From Hormiphora californensis (lineage: Eukaryota; Ctenophora; Tentaculata; Cydippida; Pleurobrachiidae): 64,000 nucleotides of DNA. Of this stretch, positions 11,061 through 21,700 are shown piece after piece; the first letter of the stretch is position 1; each line of letters starts with the position of its first letter. The notes beneath the pieces were generated by a model. That model made no database searches and had not been told where the DNA came from. It saw only the letters and a program-made list of their open reading frames with translations. The translations under genes and the position numbers were made by a program. The stretch covers positions 7,422,733 to 7,486,732 of the forward strand of contig CM035358.1 in assembly GCA_020137815.1 (NCBI GenBank). The letters are read 5' to 3'.

Positions 11061-14000
11061 ATGCTGAAATGTGTTTTGTTTGTCCTGGTCCTTTTAGGCC
11101 TTGTAAAAGGTGCCTGTCACAAAGCCGAACTGAACAACTTTCTCCTGAACTTTTGTCCCATACCGGACAGCCCACCTGCCAACAAGCCGGATACTAGCCC
11201 CCAACCTGTCCTCTTGAAATTCCAGTGTATCTCCTCTCCGAACACGTCATTCCTCGTTGGCATTCATGTTGACCCGGTGTTTCGATCCTTCACCACGACT
11301 GTCTCACAACTCTGTCCCAATGACACCCACGAATACCAAGCTTGCGGTATTAGTGCCATCCGCCCTGGGATTCTGAGTAGTACCACTCTTACCACTACTA
11401 AAACTATCCCCGCACCCATCCACAACACACCACCTGTCTGTGGTAAAATGTGCTGGAGTGACCGACTGGAACAGTATAGATACACGTCACAACAAGATTG
11501 TAATATAGAGGGTGGGAGGGTAGAAGGTGATTGGTACAAGCCAGCCAGGGCGCCTTCATGGTTACAATTTGAAGTACCTCCCCTGTATCTTTGCAATGGT
11601 GTGTGCGATTTCCATCTGAACTCTGGAACCATGTCCATTGGGTGGAGATGTATTGATGAGAGCGAGTGTAATGGTCTGTACTATGGGACATTCATGGAGT
11701 TCTTTCTCCACCCATTTAATGGTATTGCCAACACCACAGTTCACTCTCAATACTGCCATATTGACAGTACATCAAGGTTCCCCTTGACCAATGCTACCCG
11801 GTGTTTTCCCTTCCTCGGGATCAATGATAGAGGTGGCAGACATACTACCACTCGTTCATTTAGCACATACTGCCTGAACGGACACGACCAAACCAACTGC
11901 ACTGATACCACTCTAGTGGTTGGAGAGTGTTTGGTAGAGGGTTACCCTGCCACTGTCTCACGGTACATCCTATGTGCTGAGAATGTACCGACCCTCTGTA
12001 ACGATGGAGTAGATAAGGAGTGTGTTGGTGGCCGGTGTAGAACACATAAACACGCTCTATGTGATGGGTGGGATGACTGTCCCCACACAGCTGGGGATGA
12101 TGAGAACCATGGCACATGTGATCATCTCACTGAGAGGAGTTGTGTTAGGAGGATGGCGGTACACCGGGGTCCCCAGCCCATACCCCTCTCCTGGGTGCAT
12201 GACGGGGTGGTGGATTGTGTGGGTGGTGAGGATGAGGGGGGTGGGTGGGAGTGGTGTGGGAGTGGACTTACTGCTAGAGTTAAGAAGTCCCCCGGTGAGG
12301 TGTGTCGGGATGTAATGTTGTGTCTGGCAGGGGAGAGTCACATGTTCCTGCAGTTAGAGGATGTGTGTTCCTCGAGGGAGGTTTGTGGTGGTCGGGCGTG
12401 TGATAACTCTAGACACATCCCCGTGATATCAAGAGAGGTAACCAAGGAGGTTACCATGGTTACCAAGGAGGTTACTATGGTTACCAACGAGGTAGGGGAT
12501 GGTGCTCGTGTAATGGTGGGTGGAGGGTGGTGCCAGAGAGGACTTCAACTACCAGGGTTGAAATGCATCCAAGTAGAGTTCAACCATCCATACCACACCT
12601 TCTTTGGTAAGGATCTGACTACCCAGGTCCTTGTTCTGGATATGAAACAGGACTGCCGGTACATGTACGGAGAACAATATGTGTACCATGCATGTCTAGA
12701 CCGGTGTCATAAAGCCCAATGTCCCCTATCTAGACCCATTTTAGTGTCTTCTTGTCAGAACATCCCGCACCCACGTTACTCGCTTGCACCTCATGGCATA
12801 ACCGTAGTTCAGCGGGATAGACACGGGTATAAGAATGATCTCTTCCCGTGCAACACAACCTCGATATGTGTCCCATTCTCTACTGTGTGTGATCTGGTTA
12901 ATGACTGTGGGGATTGGTCGGATGAGGTGGGTTGTGTCAACCATTACACGTGTATTGGTGAAGGAACCCTACTGGCAGTGAGCCAGATGTGTGATGGAGT
13001 AGTTGACTGTCATGACTTGTCTGATGAGTGTAATAGTGCCTGTCGTAGGAATGTCATCACTAGCACTGCAACCTTGGTAGTTTCAACTATTATGGGCTTT
13101 CTAGGGGTCATCCTGAGTCTTCATCTCATCCTGAAAGGGTTGAATAATAGCGCTGGTAACAAGAGAAGTAGTTACGTCAACAAGACCTTTGTAACTCTAA
13201 TAGCAGCAGGGGACTTCCTCACATCATCCTACCTACTCCTCCTGTCTGCATACCATCTCTATATCGGTAGTGGGTATTGTGAGATCCAACTAGACTGGTT
13301 GAGTGGGTGGCCGTGTGTCCTGCTAGGTGTTATCAGTACCACAGGAGCAACCGTCACATCTCTCAGTATGGCAGCTGTGAGTCTGTTCAAGGTTCACGGT
13401 ACAATCCGGGCACTGAGGTACAGGAGGTCGAGGGAGGCTAACCCGGGCTTCAAAGCAAAGATATCCCTCATTATCGTGATAATCCAACTTGTCTCGGTGG
13501 GTTATGCAGTTGTACCAGCTGTACCACCATTAGAGGACTGGTTTGTGAATGGTATTAGGTTTGAGAGTGGTATCATGTTGTTTCTTGGTGTCATGACAAA
13601 GGATCGATTGTTGCAGATAGTTCAGGGTTACCATGGAACCAAGATGATAGCCAGAAGTGTGACAGACCTCTCCTGGTCCAGAATCAGGAACATTGTTGAT
13701 GATCTCTTCTCTAGCGATTCAGGAGGTATCCAACAAAGGAAGATATCATTCTACGGGAATGACCCAGTTTGTTTGTTCAAGTTCTTTGTCCTCCCGGACG
13801 ACCCGCAGGTATTGTTTGTCTGGGGCCATCTCTCCCTGCACTTTGCCTGCTTTGTCATTGTCGCAGTTTGTCATGTCATGATAGGTGTACTGGTAAGGAA
13901 GAATGCAGTAGAGGGCATCAACAGGAAGACTAACATAAACAGGAAAGTTAGTCTCATCTGTGTAACGGATTTCTGCTGCTGGATGCCCTTTCTAATTTGT

Positions 14001-14192
14001 TGTGCCCTCCACACAGCCGAGGTGGTTGATATGTCACCGTGGTACCAGGTCTTCTCCCTCAACATCCTACCCCTCAACTCGGTACTGAACCCTCTACTAC
14101 ACAGCGACCTCCCTTTGAAGCTTTGGAGGAGAATAAAGATCACAGCTCCCCCAGTTGTTGGCCCAGAACCGAGAGACAATCCAGAGAACTAG
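11061..14192 (+). CDS. Intronless LDLa-repeat GPCR, relaxin/LGR-type seven-transmembrane domain
   Basis: Receptor of 1,043 residues in one exon. I take the ATG at 11061, giving signal peptide MLKCVLFVLVLLGLVKG. The frame is open from a TTG six bases earlier, but that is not a likely start. The ectodomain (about residues 19-660) is Cys-rich with many N-glycosylation sites. LDLa-like modules are visible at about 312-353 (CDGWDDCPH) and as a pair at about 594-658 (CDLVNDCGDWSDE; CDGVVDCHDLSDE) directly before TM1. The 7TM domain spans about 664-1018: TM2 has LIAAGDFL, TM6 has VTDFCCWMPFLICC, TM7 has ILPLNSVLNPLL, as in LGR/RXFP receptors. Oddities: the E/DRY site at the end of TM3 reads LFKVH and NPxxY reads NPLLH, so activation or coupling may differ. 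A 21-bp repeat at about 12440-12500 encodes TKEVTMV units. The polyadenylation signal is displaced by a retroelement. Confidence 0.9.
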   Translation: MLKCVLFVLVLLGLVKGACHKAELNNFLLNFCPIPDSPPANKPDTSPQPVLLKFQCISSPNTSFLVGIHVDPVFRSFTTTVSQLCPNDTHEYQACGISAIRPGILSSTTLTTTKTIPAPIHNTPPVCGKMCWSDRLEQYRYTSQQDCNIEGGRVEGDWYKPARAPSWLQFEVPPLYLCNGVCDFHLNSGTMSIGWRCIDESECNGLYYGTFMEFFLHPFNGIANTTVHSQYCHIDSTSRFPLTNATRCFPFLGINDRGGRHTTTRSFSTYCLNGHDQTNCTDTTLVVGECLVEGYPATVSRYILCAENVPTLCNDGVDKECVGGRCRTHKHALCDGWDDCPHTAGDDENHGTCDHLTERSCVRRMAVHRGPQPIPLSWVHDGVVDCVGGEDEGGGWEWCGSGLTARVKKSPGEVCRDVMLCLAGESHMFLQLEDVCSSREVCGGRACDNSRHIPVISREVTKEVTMVTKEVTMVTNEVGDGARVMVGGGWCQRGLQLPGLKCIQVEFNHPYHTFFGKDLTTQVLVLDMKQDCRYMYGEQYVYHACLDRCHKAQCPLSRPILVSSCQNIPHPRYSLAPHGITVVQRDRHGYKNDLFPCNTTSICVPFSTVCDLVNDCGDWSDEVGCVNHYTCIGEGTLLAVSQMCDGVVDCHDLSDECNSACRRNVITSTATLVVSTIMGFLGVILSLHLILKGLNNSAGNKRSSYVNKTFVTLIAAGDFLTSSYLLLLSAYHLYIGSGYCEIQLDWLSGWPCVLLGVISTTGATVTSLSMAAVSLFKVHGTIRALRYRRSREANPGFKAKISLIIVIIQLVSVGYAVVPAVPPLEDWFVNGIRFESGIMLFLGVMTKDRLLQIVQGYHGTKMIARSVTDLSWSRIRNIVDDLFSSDSGGIQQRKISFYGNDPVCLFKFFVLPDDPQVLFVWGHLSLHFACFVIVAVCHVMIGVLVRKNAVEGINRKTNINRKVSLICVTDFCCWMPFLICCALHTAEVVDMSPWYQVFSLNILPLNSVLNPLLHSDLPLKLWRRIKITAPPVVGPEPRDNPEN

Positions 14193-14278
14193 ATATACTC
14201 CCTGGGGAAGAACAGTCATTATATTGCTGTTAAAATGTCTATAGATTTACTTCAATTTTCCTGCTGTCCCATTGTGAG

Positions 14279-15124
14279 ATGAAAACGAAGCTCAATATCA
14301 TCTCCACAGAAACCAGGAGAGTGCTTAGTCTTTGTTCCAGCATCGACTTGGCATGGCCACATTTGGAGACACTCCGTAAAAACCTGGTGAACTCAGGCTA
14401 CCCCCTCACCCGTGTCACCACTTCCATCAGCGAGGAAGTGAGCAAGCACAAGCACACCACCATACACTCAACCCCACCCACACAGCTATCACCGTCCACC
14501 CCAACCCCCACCCCCACCCCCACCTCTCACCCTCCCTCTCCCCCACCCCAACCCCCCTCCCCTAACCCTGCGCCGGACCCCAAGTTCGTTCTCAAAATAC
14601 CCTACGTCAACGAGGCATTGACCCGCAAGTTCAAGTCCAGTGTAGCCAGAACCGGCATACCCATCCGGGTAGTCACCACATCTGGAAGGACGGTGAAAAG
14701 CGAGGTAAAAGCCGCCCTCTGCCGGAAGCTCGCCCCGGAACCACCTTGCAACTGCAACCTTCACCAGTCCGACATCCCCTGCAACACGAGGAACGTGGTT
14801 TACCAAGCCACCTGCCGCAGGTGCTCACAACAGTACATTGGTGCCACAGCAAGACCACTGAGAGAGAGGGTTAACGAACATGAGAGCAGTCAGCGCCTCG
14901 GCAATGACCGGAGTTCCCTCGGCAAGCACCTAATGAACGACCACCCAGAGGCAGTAACAGGACAGAGGAACGCGAGAGATTACGAGAATTTTCTGAACAA
15001 TTTTGATTTTAGAGTACATAGTAGAGGAAAAGATGCTCTAGAGACATTTTTGAAAGAGAATATTACAATTCAGAGGGTGCGCCCGAGCCTGAATGAATGC
15101 CAACAGAACGGGTTCATGTTCTGA
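14279..15124 (+). CDS. C-terminal fragment of Penelope-like polyprotein with GIY-YIG endonuclease
   Basis: Open frame of 281 codons ending TGA. Residues 1-55 resemble the thumb/linker that follows the reverse transcriptase in these elements (inference). A Pro/Thr-rich low-complexity linker spans about 60-95. A Cys-containing region (CNCNLHQSDIPC) leads into the endonuclease core VVYQATCRRCSQQYIG, with a downstream Arg-rich helix and NEHESSQ, i.e. a GIY-YIG nuclease with its Tyr pair, Arg and Glu-type residues. In the intact element this nuclease nicks the target for retrotransposition. No reverse transcriptase catalytic motif is present, so this copy cannot be autonomous. The first ATG is only the first inside the truncated insertion. 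Confidence 0.85.
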   Translation: MKTKLNIISTETRRVLSLCSSIDLAWPHLETLRKNLVNSGYPLTRVTTSISEEVSKHKHTTIHSTPPTQLSPSTPTPTPTPTSHPPSPPPQPPSPNPAPDPKFVLKIPYVNEALTRKFKSSVARTGIPIRVVTTSGRTVKSEVKAALCRKLAPEPPCNCNLHQSDIPCNTRNVVYQATCRRCSQQYIGATARPLRERVNEHESSQRLGNDRSSLGKHLMNDHPEAVTGQRNARDYENFLNNFDFRVHSRGKDALETFLKENITIQRVRPSLNECQQNGFMF

Positions 15125-15284
15125 TCAGTTTCTGACTAGTTTAGTCTTACACGGGTCCACCCAGACTTACAAACTATCAGAACACGGACCCGTCTGCGAT
15201 CATATTTCGGACCGGGTAAACCCACTAATTGACCGGTTATGTGTTATGTTTATGAAGGAGCACCGTTTAAATTAGTGCATTTTG

Positions 15285-15350
15285 TTTACAGACGTTAGCT
15301 TAACACTGAAGAGGACATTCTTATGTCGAAACGTTTGTTATAATAGCTAT
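15285..15350 (+). ncRNA. Candidate hammerhead ribozyme in Penelope-like 3' tail
   Basis: Core CTGAAGA at 15306-15312 matches the CUGANGA box. A stem GACAT/ATGTC (15314-15318 with 15323-15327) closes on a TTCTT loop, followed by GAAAC at 15328-15332 and a minimal helix III (AC, GTTT, GT) with GTT as the expected cleavage triplet ending at 15339. One extra G (15313) sits between the core and stem II. Hammerhead motifs with very short helix III are known from Penelope-like elements. The helix I pairing is imperfect here, so activity is uncertain. Confidence 0.5.
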
Positions 15351-15487
15351 TTGATTTTGAACAACTGAATCAACGTCTTTTTTCCTGAATGCCTGATTAC
15401 ACGCTAACATACGCGAGACCAGTTCGGAGGTCCAACAGTGGCCCCCACTCCAAGCACTTCAATTTTCCTGTAATTATACCTTTTTCT

Positions 15488-15493
15488 AATAAA
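15488..15493 (+). terminator. Polyadenylation signal AATAAA, likely for the LDLa receptor
   Basis: Canonical hexamer about 100 bases from the receptor stop codon if the 1.2-kb retroelement is subtracted. Its displacement by the insertion could favour use of an alternative site. Confidence 0.5.
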
Positions 15494-15919
15494 ACCTCTT
15501 TCCAAAACTCATGAAACCAATCTTATCTCCCTCTCTCAGAATGAAAATAGTAACTTGTCCCCGGATGAGAGAAAGTGAGAACTCTCTGTGTCAAAAACTG
15601 AGGTAAGAAACCTGTAAACTTGTTGATAAAACAAATTGAGATAATCAACCATGTTGTAGGAATATAAATTGATTATCTCTGTTCCGCCTAACTTCTATCA
15701 ACAAATATGACTCCCACGGATATAAAGCGCATTATGGTGACATTGAATGTCGAACTGACATTGCCTAGTACGAACGTCGAACTGAAACAATGGCGGTAAT
15801 GTGTTTAACTCTAATATTCTCTCATCACTGTGTCTCTGGCCTACAGCTGCAATCTGACATTTTCTGCTCGGCCTGGTTTTACAGATACCAAATAATTGAT
15901 TTCGATACCTACTGCTGGC

Positions 15920-16420
15920 ATGGCTGAAAAACTTAAACACATAATGGTAAGTTAAATTATAAATTTGCAGAATTTTACCCCTTGAACACATATCCCACGG
16001 TATTCTGTGCACTAGTACACACTTATTATAATGAAATTATGATTCGATAAGATTGAAGATAAAAAATAATCATATGTCTAATCGGTTTACGGTAAATTCC
16101 GAGAAATTTAATTGCCTTTACTGAAAATACCCGGAAGTAGATCTAATCAATGATCAGAAGTAGGCGGTATACAATGTATACACCCATCATACTGAACAAT
16201 TGTTTCATTGGACATTCACGATTGACACTTTTTGTATGCGTTAATAGCTTTTAGCAGTTATAATACATTTTTATCGACCACCTTTTTTTTCTTCAATTAC
16301 AACAAGATCCTAACTGAGCACAAAAACCTAGCGGATGTATCAATTAGCCAGAGCCTGCACCAACACTTTGACATCCAACACTATAACAGCAGCTACACTC
16401 TGATCGATATATTGCAGGGA
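15920..16420 (+). CDS. Candidate small gene or gene start, two exons, unknown
   Basis: A nine-codon first exon (15920-15946, MAEKLKHIM) ends at a strong GTAAGT donor. A second exon, 16307-16420, follows a T-rich tract and AAG acceptor, continues in phase 0 (starting ILTEHKNLADVS) and ends at a GTTAGT donor. No domain recognised. If the last donor is not used, the frame closes 18 bases later. No further exon could be joined with confidence. The evidence is splice signals and open frame only. Confidence 0.35.
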
Positions 16421-16682
16421 GTTAGTATAGTTTGAAACTGTAAATATATAGTCAGTCCACTTAAGCAGCACTTCCGCCACTAATTTTCAATTAATCAAAC
16501 ACCACTTTGGTACTACTATAACAGCCGCGGCTTTTCCAATTACTATAGAACAACTTCTAGCTTTTTTAACTGATCAGTTAGTATCGATCGTCGAATCAAA
16601 AGAGCTTCATTGACACCATTCCTTCTGGCGAGCCGTACTGCTGTTGTGATAAAGCACCATTCTTCTACTGCTGTTTTACAAC

Positions 16683-16859
16683 ATGACCAACAACCCTCCT
16701 CCTACAATGGAACAACAACCACCAAATGAGGATCAATTTAAAGAGGATAAGTTCAAGGAGGCTCCCTTCTCTCCCCACAATCCTCCGTGTAATGTTAGGA
16801 TCAAGTGTACCCGGTGTAGAAGGTTCTTTATCTATAACAGGGTCCGACAATCTGGATGG
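16683..16859 (+). CDS. Candidate first exon with CxxC motif, unknown
   Basis: Fifty-nine codons from ATG to a GTAAGC donor, phase 0. The peptide is Pro/Gln-rich at the start, then acidic/basic, and ends IKCTRCRRFF followed by a Tyr/Arg-rich stretch, which could start a zinc-binding module completed by a later exon. I found no matching downstream exon before the DEG/ENaC gene. It may be a chance frame or the start of a gene with distant exons. Confidence 0.35.
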
Positions 16860-18472
16860 GTAAGCAGCAGCCTCTGTTTTAAAAGACGATTTAGCAGTAC
16901 CAAAATTCAGTATCAGTAGAACATACTTTATTTGGTTCTGACTCAAAATAATAATAGCTAAGTGCCAATCAATATGGATCACCCTAATAACACAGTTGCC
17001 AGCTTTTGAACGACTTTATATGTTACGATTATTTCAAGTATAAAAACGCCTTCGACAACAAAATCTGTGAATTAAATTTAATGAGTTCGTTAGATAGATT
17101 TCTACTCGGCGTGTAGTATGCGGTTCACACACTACATATATAATTAGGAAGCTCTAATAATCGGCTTTTATATAAGTTCATAATATGATTTCTACTTTTG
17201 ACACTCTTTACTACGGCATCTAACTTACTAAAATTGGCATGTTGAACCTCCAGCTAGACTTGGAAACCTAAATGGTCTCATTACATTATGGTGTCTAGGT
17301 ATCGCGGTGGTCGAATATTAATTTCATTTATCTAACCGTGGCATGTGTTTATATTTTGCGCTTTCGGGGTATCTCATAATATCTTCTCATATTGTATGTC
17401 TGCAAAACAAACAATCCTTCCCCACCTCGTACACATCTAGTCACTAGTCGATCTATCTGCCTGCTAAACAGATGTTTTTGTCTACACATTCTACCGAACA
17501 CCAATATTGATTTTCTCTTGTTTAGCTTTGTGGTGTGATCATGGTGTGATCCTTCGAGGTGCGTCGAATATAATAGGGAGTATGTTGAGTGAGCGTCATT
17601 TTGAAAGTAAAGTAACTGTGATATCATCTAGATTGGTCTAAATATTATTATACGCTGCCGGTGCTGCGGTCCATCGTAGTAGAAAGATATCCAGATATCA
17701 TTTATCTATGTTATAATTTCCTGGTATCATGAGCCTATATTGATCCTACGAAGTTTCATTATCTAAGATAATGCAACGTCTATATTTGCTTGCAAATTTA
17801 ACATCTTCAAGTGCACAAATAAGAGTGCACATACAGCATACCAGCATAACTGGCTCGATTCGTTCAATATAGGCTCATTCCAGTACTGGCTCGATTCGTT
17901 ACGATCAATATAGGCTCAATATACCAGGAAATTATACCCTGCATATTATGTGTTTAGAGCAACTTCTATTATTTACACTGATAAAACCGTGACTAACTCG
18001 TGGTTTTAGAACTTGTTGTTACTCAACAAATTAAAACCTAATTTCATCCTCAATTAACTAACGAATGTTACATTTAATTACAATTGTTTTGAATTTGTTC
18101 AGCTTGAAGTAGCGAAGCCAATAAGTAGAGAAACTTTAATTCGATGTTTAGGCTTTTTTGCATCAATTCTATGAATCTTATTAAACGGTAGTGTATCGAA
18201 TTAAACAAAAAGTCAATTTGCATTATTATCTTTTGGTATGCCCTGCCTAGTTTATATGTGAGCATTTAGTAGCCCTGCACTTTCGGCCTGCTAATTTATA
18301 CATCGGTCAATGGCCAATGAGTTAACTTTGCTTAAACATGTCAGTGTCACATAATTGTTTGTTCTTATTTCGAATTGTGTTTAGTTTGAACCGGTAAAGC
18401 CAATAAATAAGAGGGGGCAATTGCAAGGATTATAAAAGAGATAAAAAATGAGAGAGATTGAGATTGAGAGAA

Positions 18473-18527
<55 letters not shown>

Positions 18528-18723
18528 GAGACAGAGGGAAATAAAAGAAGGCTCTATAAATGAGTTTATATAAACGACAGGCAAGTGGCAACTAGGACGT
18601 CCATTGTCTGTCTTCTACCCGGAAGTGATAGAGTCCGGGTCACTCTCTCACACACATCACATGATCAGTAGAATTCTGTGAGGGAAAAGGCATAACAGTA
18701 ACACGTCATTCATCTATATCGAT
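16860..18723. other. AT-rich intergenic region
   Basis: Holds a MITE at about 17713-17936 and a GA microsatellite at 18455-18537. A 92-residue minus-strand frame at 17349-17627 has no recognisable domain or splice context and I do not call it. No other gene seen. Confidence 0.6.
17713..17936. mobile_element. MITE of about 225 bp with ~33-bp inverted ends
   Basis: Left end ATAATTTCCTGGTAT...GAGCCTATATTGATC is repeated in reverse complement at the right end. Inside, the phrase ACTGGCTCGATTCGTT with CAATATAGGCTCA occurs twice in direct orientation. Non-coding. Confidence 0.7.
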
Positions 18724-21700
18724 ATGTTCAATACTCTAGTCGAGGCTGCGAGATATCAAATTAGAAAACCTAAATCCAGTAGTAGAAAACGCAAGGTCAG
18801 TTTTTAAGGTTGAGAAACTTTTCGTTTTTTAACAAAGGATTGGTGGGTTTCTATTTTTGTTCAGCGGAGTCACATGGCTCTGTTCTTTATATTCACACTC
18901 TTAGTGTTATAGTGTAATGTCAGCACAATAACTCTGCGGGTCTCTATTAAATACTGAGGCTCTTAATTTTGTCCGTTAAGTCTCTGAATTGGTTATTTGT
19001 TATTTTGTTGCAACAAATTTATTCTAGAATTAAACATAAGTAGGCTAGATTATAATTGCCCGTGCCTTTTTTATTTCTCCCCTTTGGCCTTTACCAAAAG
19101 ATTAAATTTTATATTGTACTAATATGTAGGGCAGTTCCTGCTCCTTCATAAACCCTTTTACAATTCTATCTCTCTCCTCTAGATGCTCCTTCATAAAACC
19201 TTTTACATTGCATCATTCTTTCTCGTCTCTAGATGCTCCTTCATAAAACCTTTTACATCTCTCTTTCTCTCCTCATAGATGCTCCTTCATAAAACATCTC
19301 TCTTTCTCTCCTCTAGATGGGTTGGTTTAACGATTTCAAGGAGTTCTCTGACGGGACCACAGCTCACGGTGTAAAATGGATTTTTCATGGTTCCGTTCAC
19401 GGCAGCTTCAAGGTTTGAAAAATAATATCATCCAAATAAAACAGAATTTAGTAAAATTGCCCATTGTGATCAAATTCCCTGATCGAAATGACTCAAGATA
19501 TGCATATAACAACCCCTTTCTCCAGCTAATTAAGACGATATTTCTGATTGTGTGGCTAGGGTTCATTGCCTATGCTCTTTTCACCTGCTGCAACGCGGTC
19601 AATAACTACATCAACAAACCAACGGGGACCAAGTTCCAGGTTATTGCGGAGAGCCCTCAAAAGGAAAAACCAGCTTCAATTCAATTTCCAACAATTTCAG
19701 TGTGCAGTCACAATCAGGTTAGTGAGATCTAATAGCCACTACACCACCACGGATTGGAAGATTTGGGCTTCCATGCCACTGGGGCCCAATCTCCAAATAA
19801 TTAGCACGATAATTGGGCTACATTTGTTGTTCATGTTTCATTTCCTGCTCCACACAAACGAAGCATTCAAACTGTATTTTTCCCTGCAGATTCGACAGTC
19901 CTATTTTGACGAGAGTGATGGTTTGGAGGAACTGTGGCAGACACTAGACTATGTGGGACCCAGATGTTCACAGAGAAACTAAACTTCTCTGATCCGAATA
20001 ATAGCTTACTCAAAGTGAGTTTGCATGCCGTGAGAATGAATATAACACGTCCTTTCAAAACTAAACGGATAAAATGAGAAAGTGTCCTTGGATGACCAAA
20101 TCTATAAATCAACTCTTTACAGTTCGAGTAAGGGTCACTTACATCTCTTTGATGCTATAGACTTACAACTAATAGCACTGTAATTTATATCAGATACTGC
20201 AGATAAAACCTTCGAGGAAGTGATCGAAGAGGGAGGGCCTCAGAACTGGACCTTTCTTCAGTGTGAGAACTTTATCAACCTCTGCCAGAACATCATCCCC
20301 GAGCCAGAGGTCAACTTCTTCAAAAGGGTAAGAACAGTAGCAATCCTAACACCCAACAATTCTTTTCTTTTTGACAAGTATAAATATTTGATAATAACGG
20401 CATTATATTTGATCGACCAACTACTATTTCAACAGGAAGTATCCTTGTCTGGAAACTGTTTCCGAATCAACCCTAATGGTATACTCCGAGGGAAAGGAGG
20501 GGACTATGGAAAAATGCAGCTCATGTTCTTCGCGGATCTAAACGAATACAGGTAAATCAGTCAGAATAAAGGACAAAGGTAAGTGAGAACACAGGAACCT
20601 AAACCAGAATACTTATACTCTGCAAGGTTTGAAACCGCCAATTCGAGTTGTACAATAATGAGAATCATAACCTAGAGCACATATATCGTCTAATCAAGTC
20701 CTAAAACACTTCCTGCAGTGACATATTTAAAGCACTTATTATCCTGCAGTGACATGACGAGAAGGGAACCTCAGTACGGATACACAGTAGTGTTTCACGA
20801 TCACGAGTCCTACTCCAGCACCATCCCATCCGGGTTCTGGTTGAGTCCTGGGAGCATCTACAAAGCAGATCTGAGCCTGAGTCAGGAGTTCAGAGAGGGT
20901 CCACCCGCTGGAACCTGTGATCCTACACGGGTCAACAACACATATGGAAGGTAAGGGAGCTACCGGGGGGGGGGGGGGGTAGTTGCCTAGCAACATAGGG
21001 GGACGTCTGCTGTGCCAACCTTGAAGGGCTTAATGTTTTGATACCAGTATCAAAACAGTAACTGACTTTATTCTCCATGTAGGTACGAGGAGAACAGCTG
21101 CATAGCCCAGTGTCGAGACGATGCTTTAATGAAAGAGTGTGGGTGTGTTCACGTAGCACCTCCTCTACCCGGTAACGAACCTGACAAAGACTACCGGGGA
21201 TGCACTCTGGAGGAATGGGCCAGTTGTGGCCTGAGAGCCTACAAAAACTGGGGTAAGTATTCGGAATACTTGAAGATTTTCAAACTTTTGAATTTGTAAT
21301 TGTAACATTCGAGTTAACCATTCAAGTAGCCGGCAGTCTTGGCGGCCCAATCTTTGAAATAACTCGAATGTTCTCAGTCTTATCGGCCCAATCTTTGTTA
21401 TAACTCTAATATATTCGAGTTAACCGGTTAATTCGAGTAGCCGGATTCCTGTATCCTCACTCTAAGCGGCCCAATCTTGGTAATAACTCGAATGTTCTCA
21501 GTCTTGGCGGCCCAATCTTTGTAATAACTCACTCTAAGCGGCCCAACGCTTCATAAAAACTCGAATGTTCTCAGTTGTGAAGTACTCGGACGTGAACCGT
21601 GTCTCAATGGGTTGTAACTGTCCTCCAACGTGTTTTGAAACAGAGTACAAGGCCCAGATCAGCAGCTCTTCACTTAGCAAGTAAGATATATTGAGTCATC

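Larger units (their letters stand above)
14264..15455 (+). mobile_element. 5'-truncated Penelope-like retroelement with 15-bp target duplication
   Basis: The sequence ACTTCAATTTTCCTG occurs at 14249-14263 and again at 15456-15470, bracketing this 1,192-bp insertion. It keeps only the C-terminal coding part with the GIY-YIG endonuclease and a 3' tail with a hammerhead-like motif; most of the reverse transcriptase is missing. The insertion lies between the stop codon of the LDLa receptor (14192) and AATAAA at 15488-15493, so it sits in that gene's 3' UTR in the same orientation. Confidence 0.9.

Noticed and set aside
14489-14806. 105-residue Gly-rich minus-strand frame
   Set aside because: Shadow of the Pro/Thr-rich linker of the Penelope-like frame on the plus strand.
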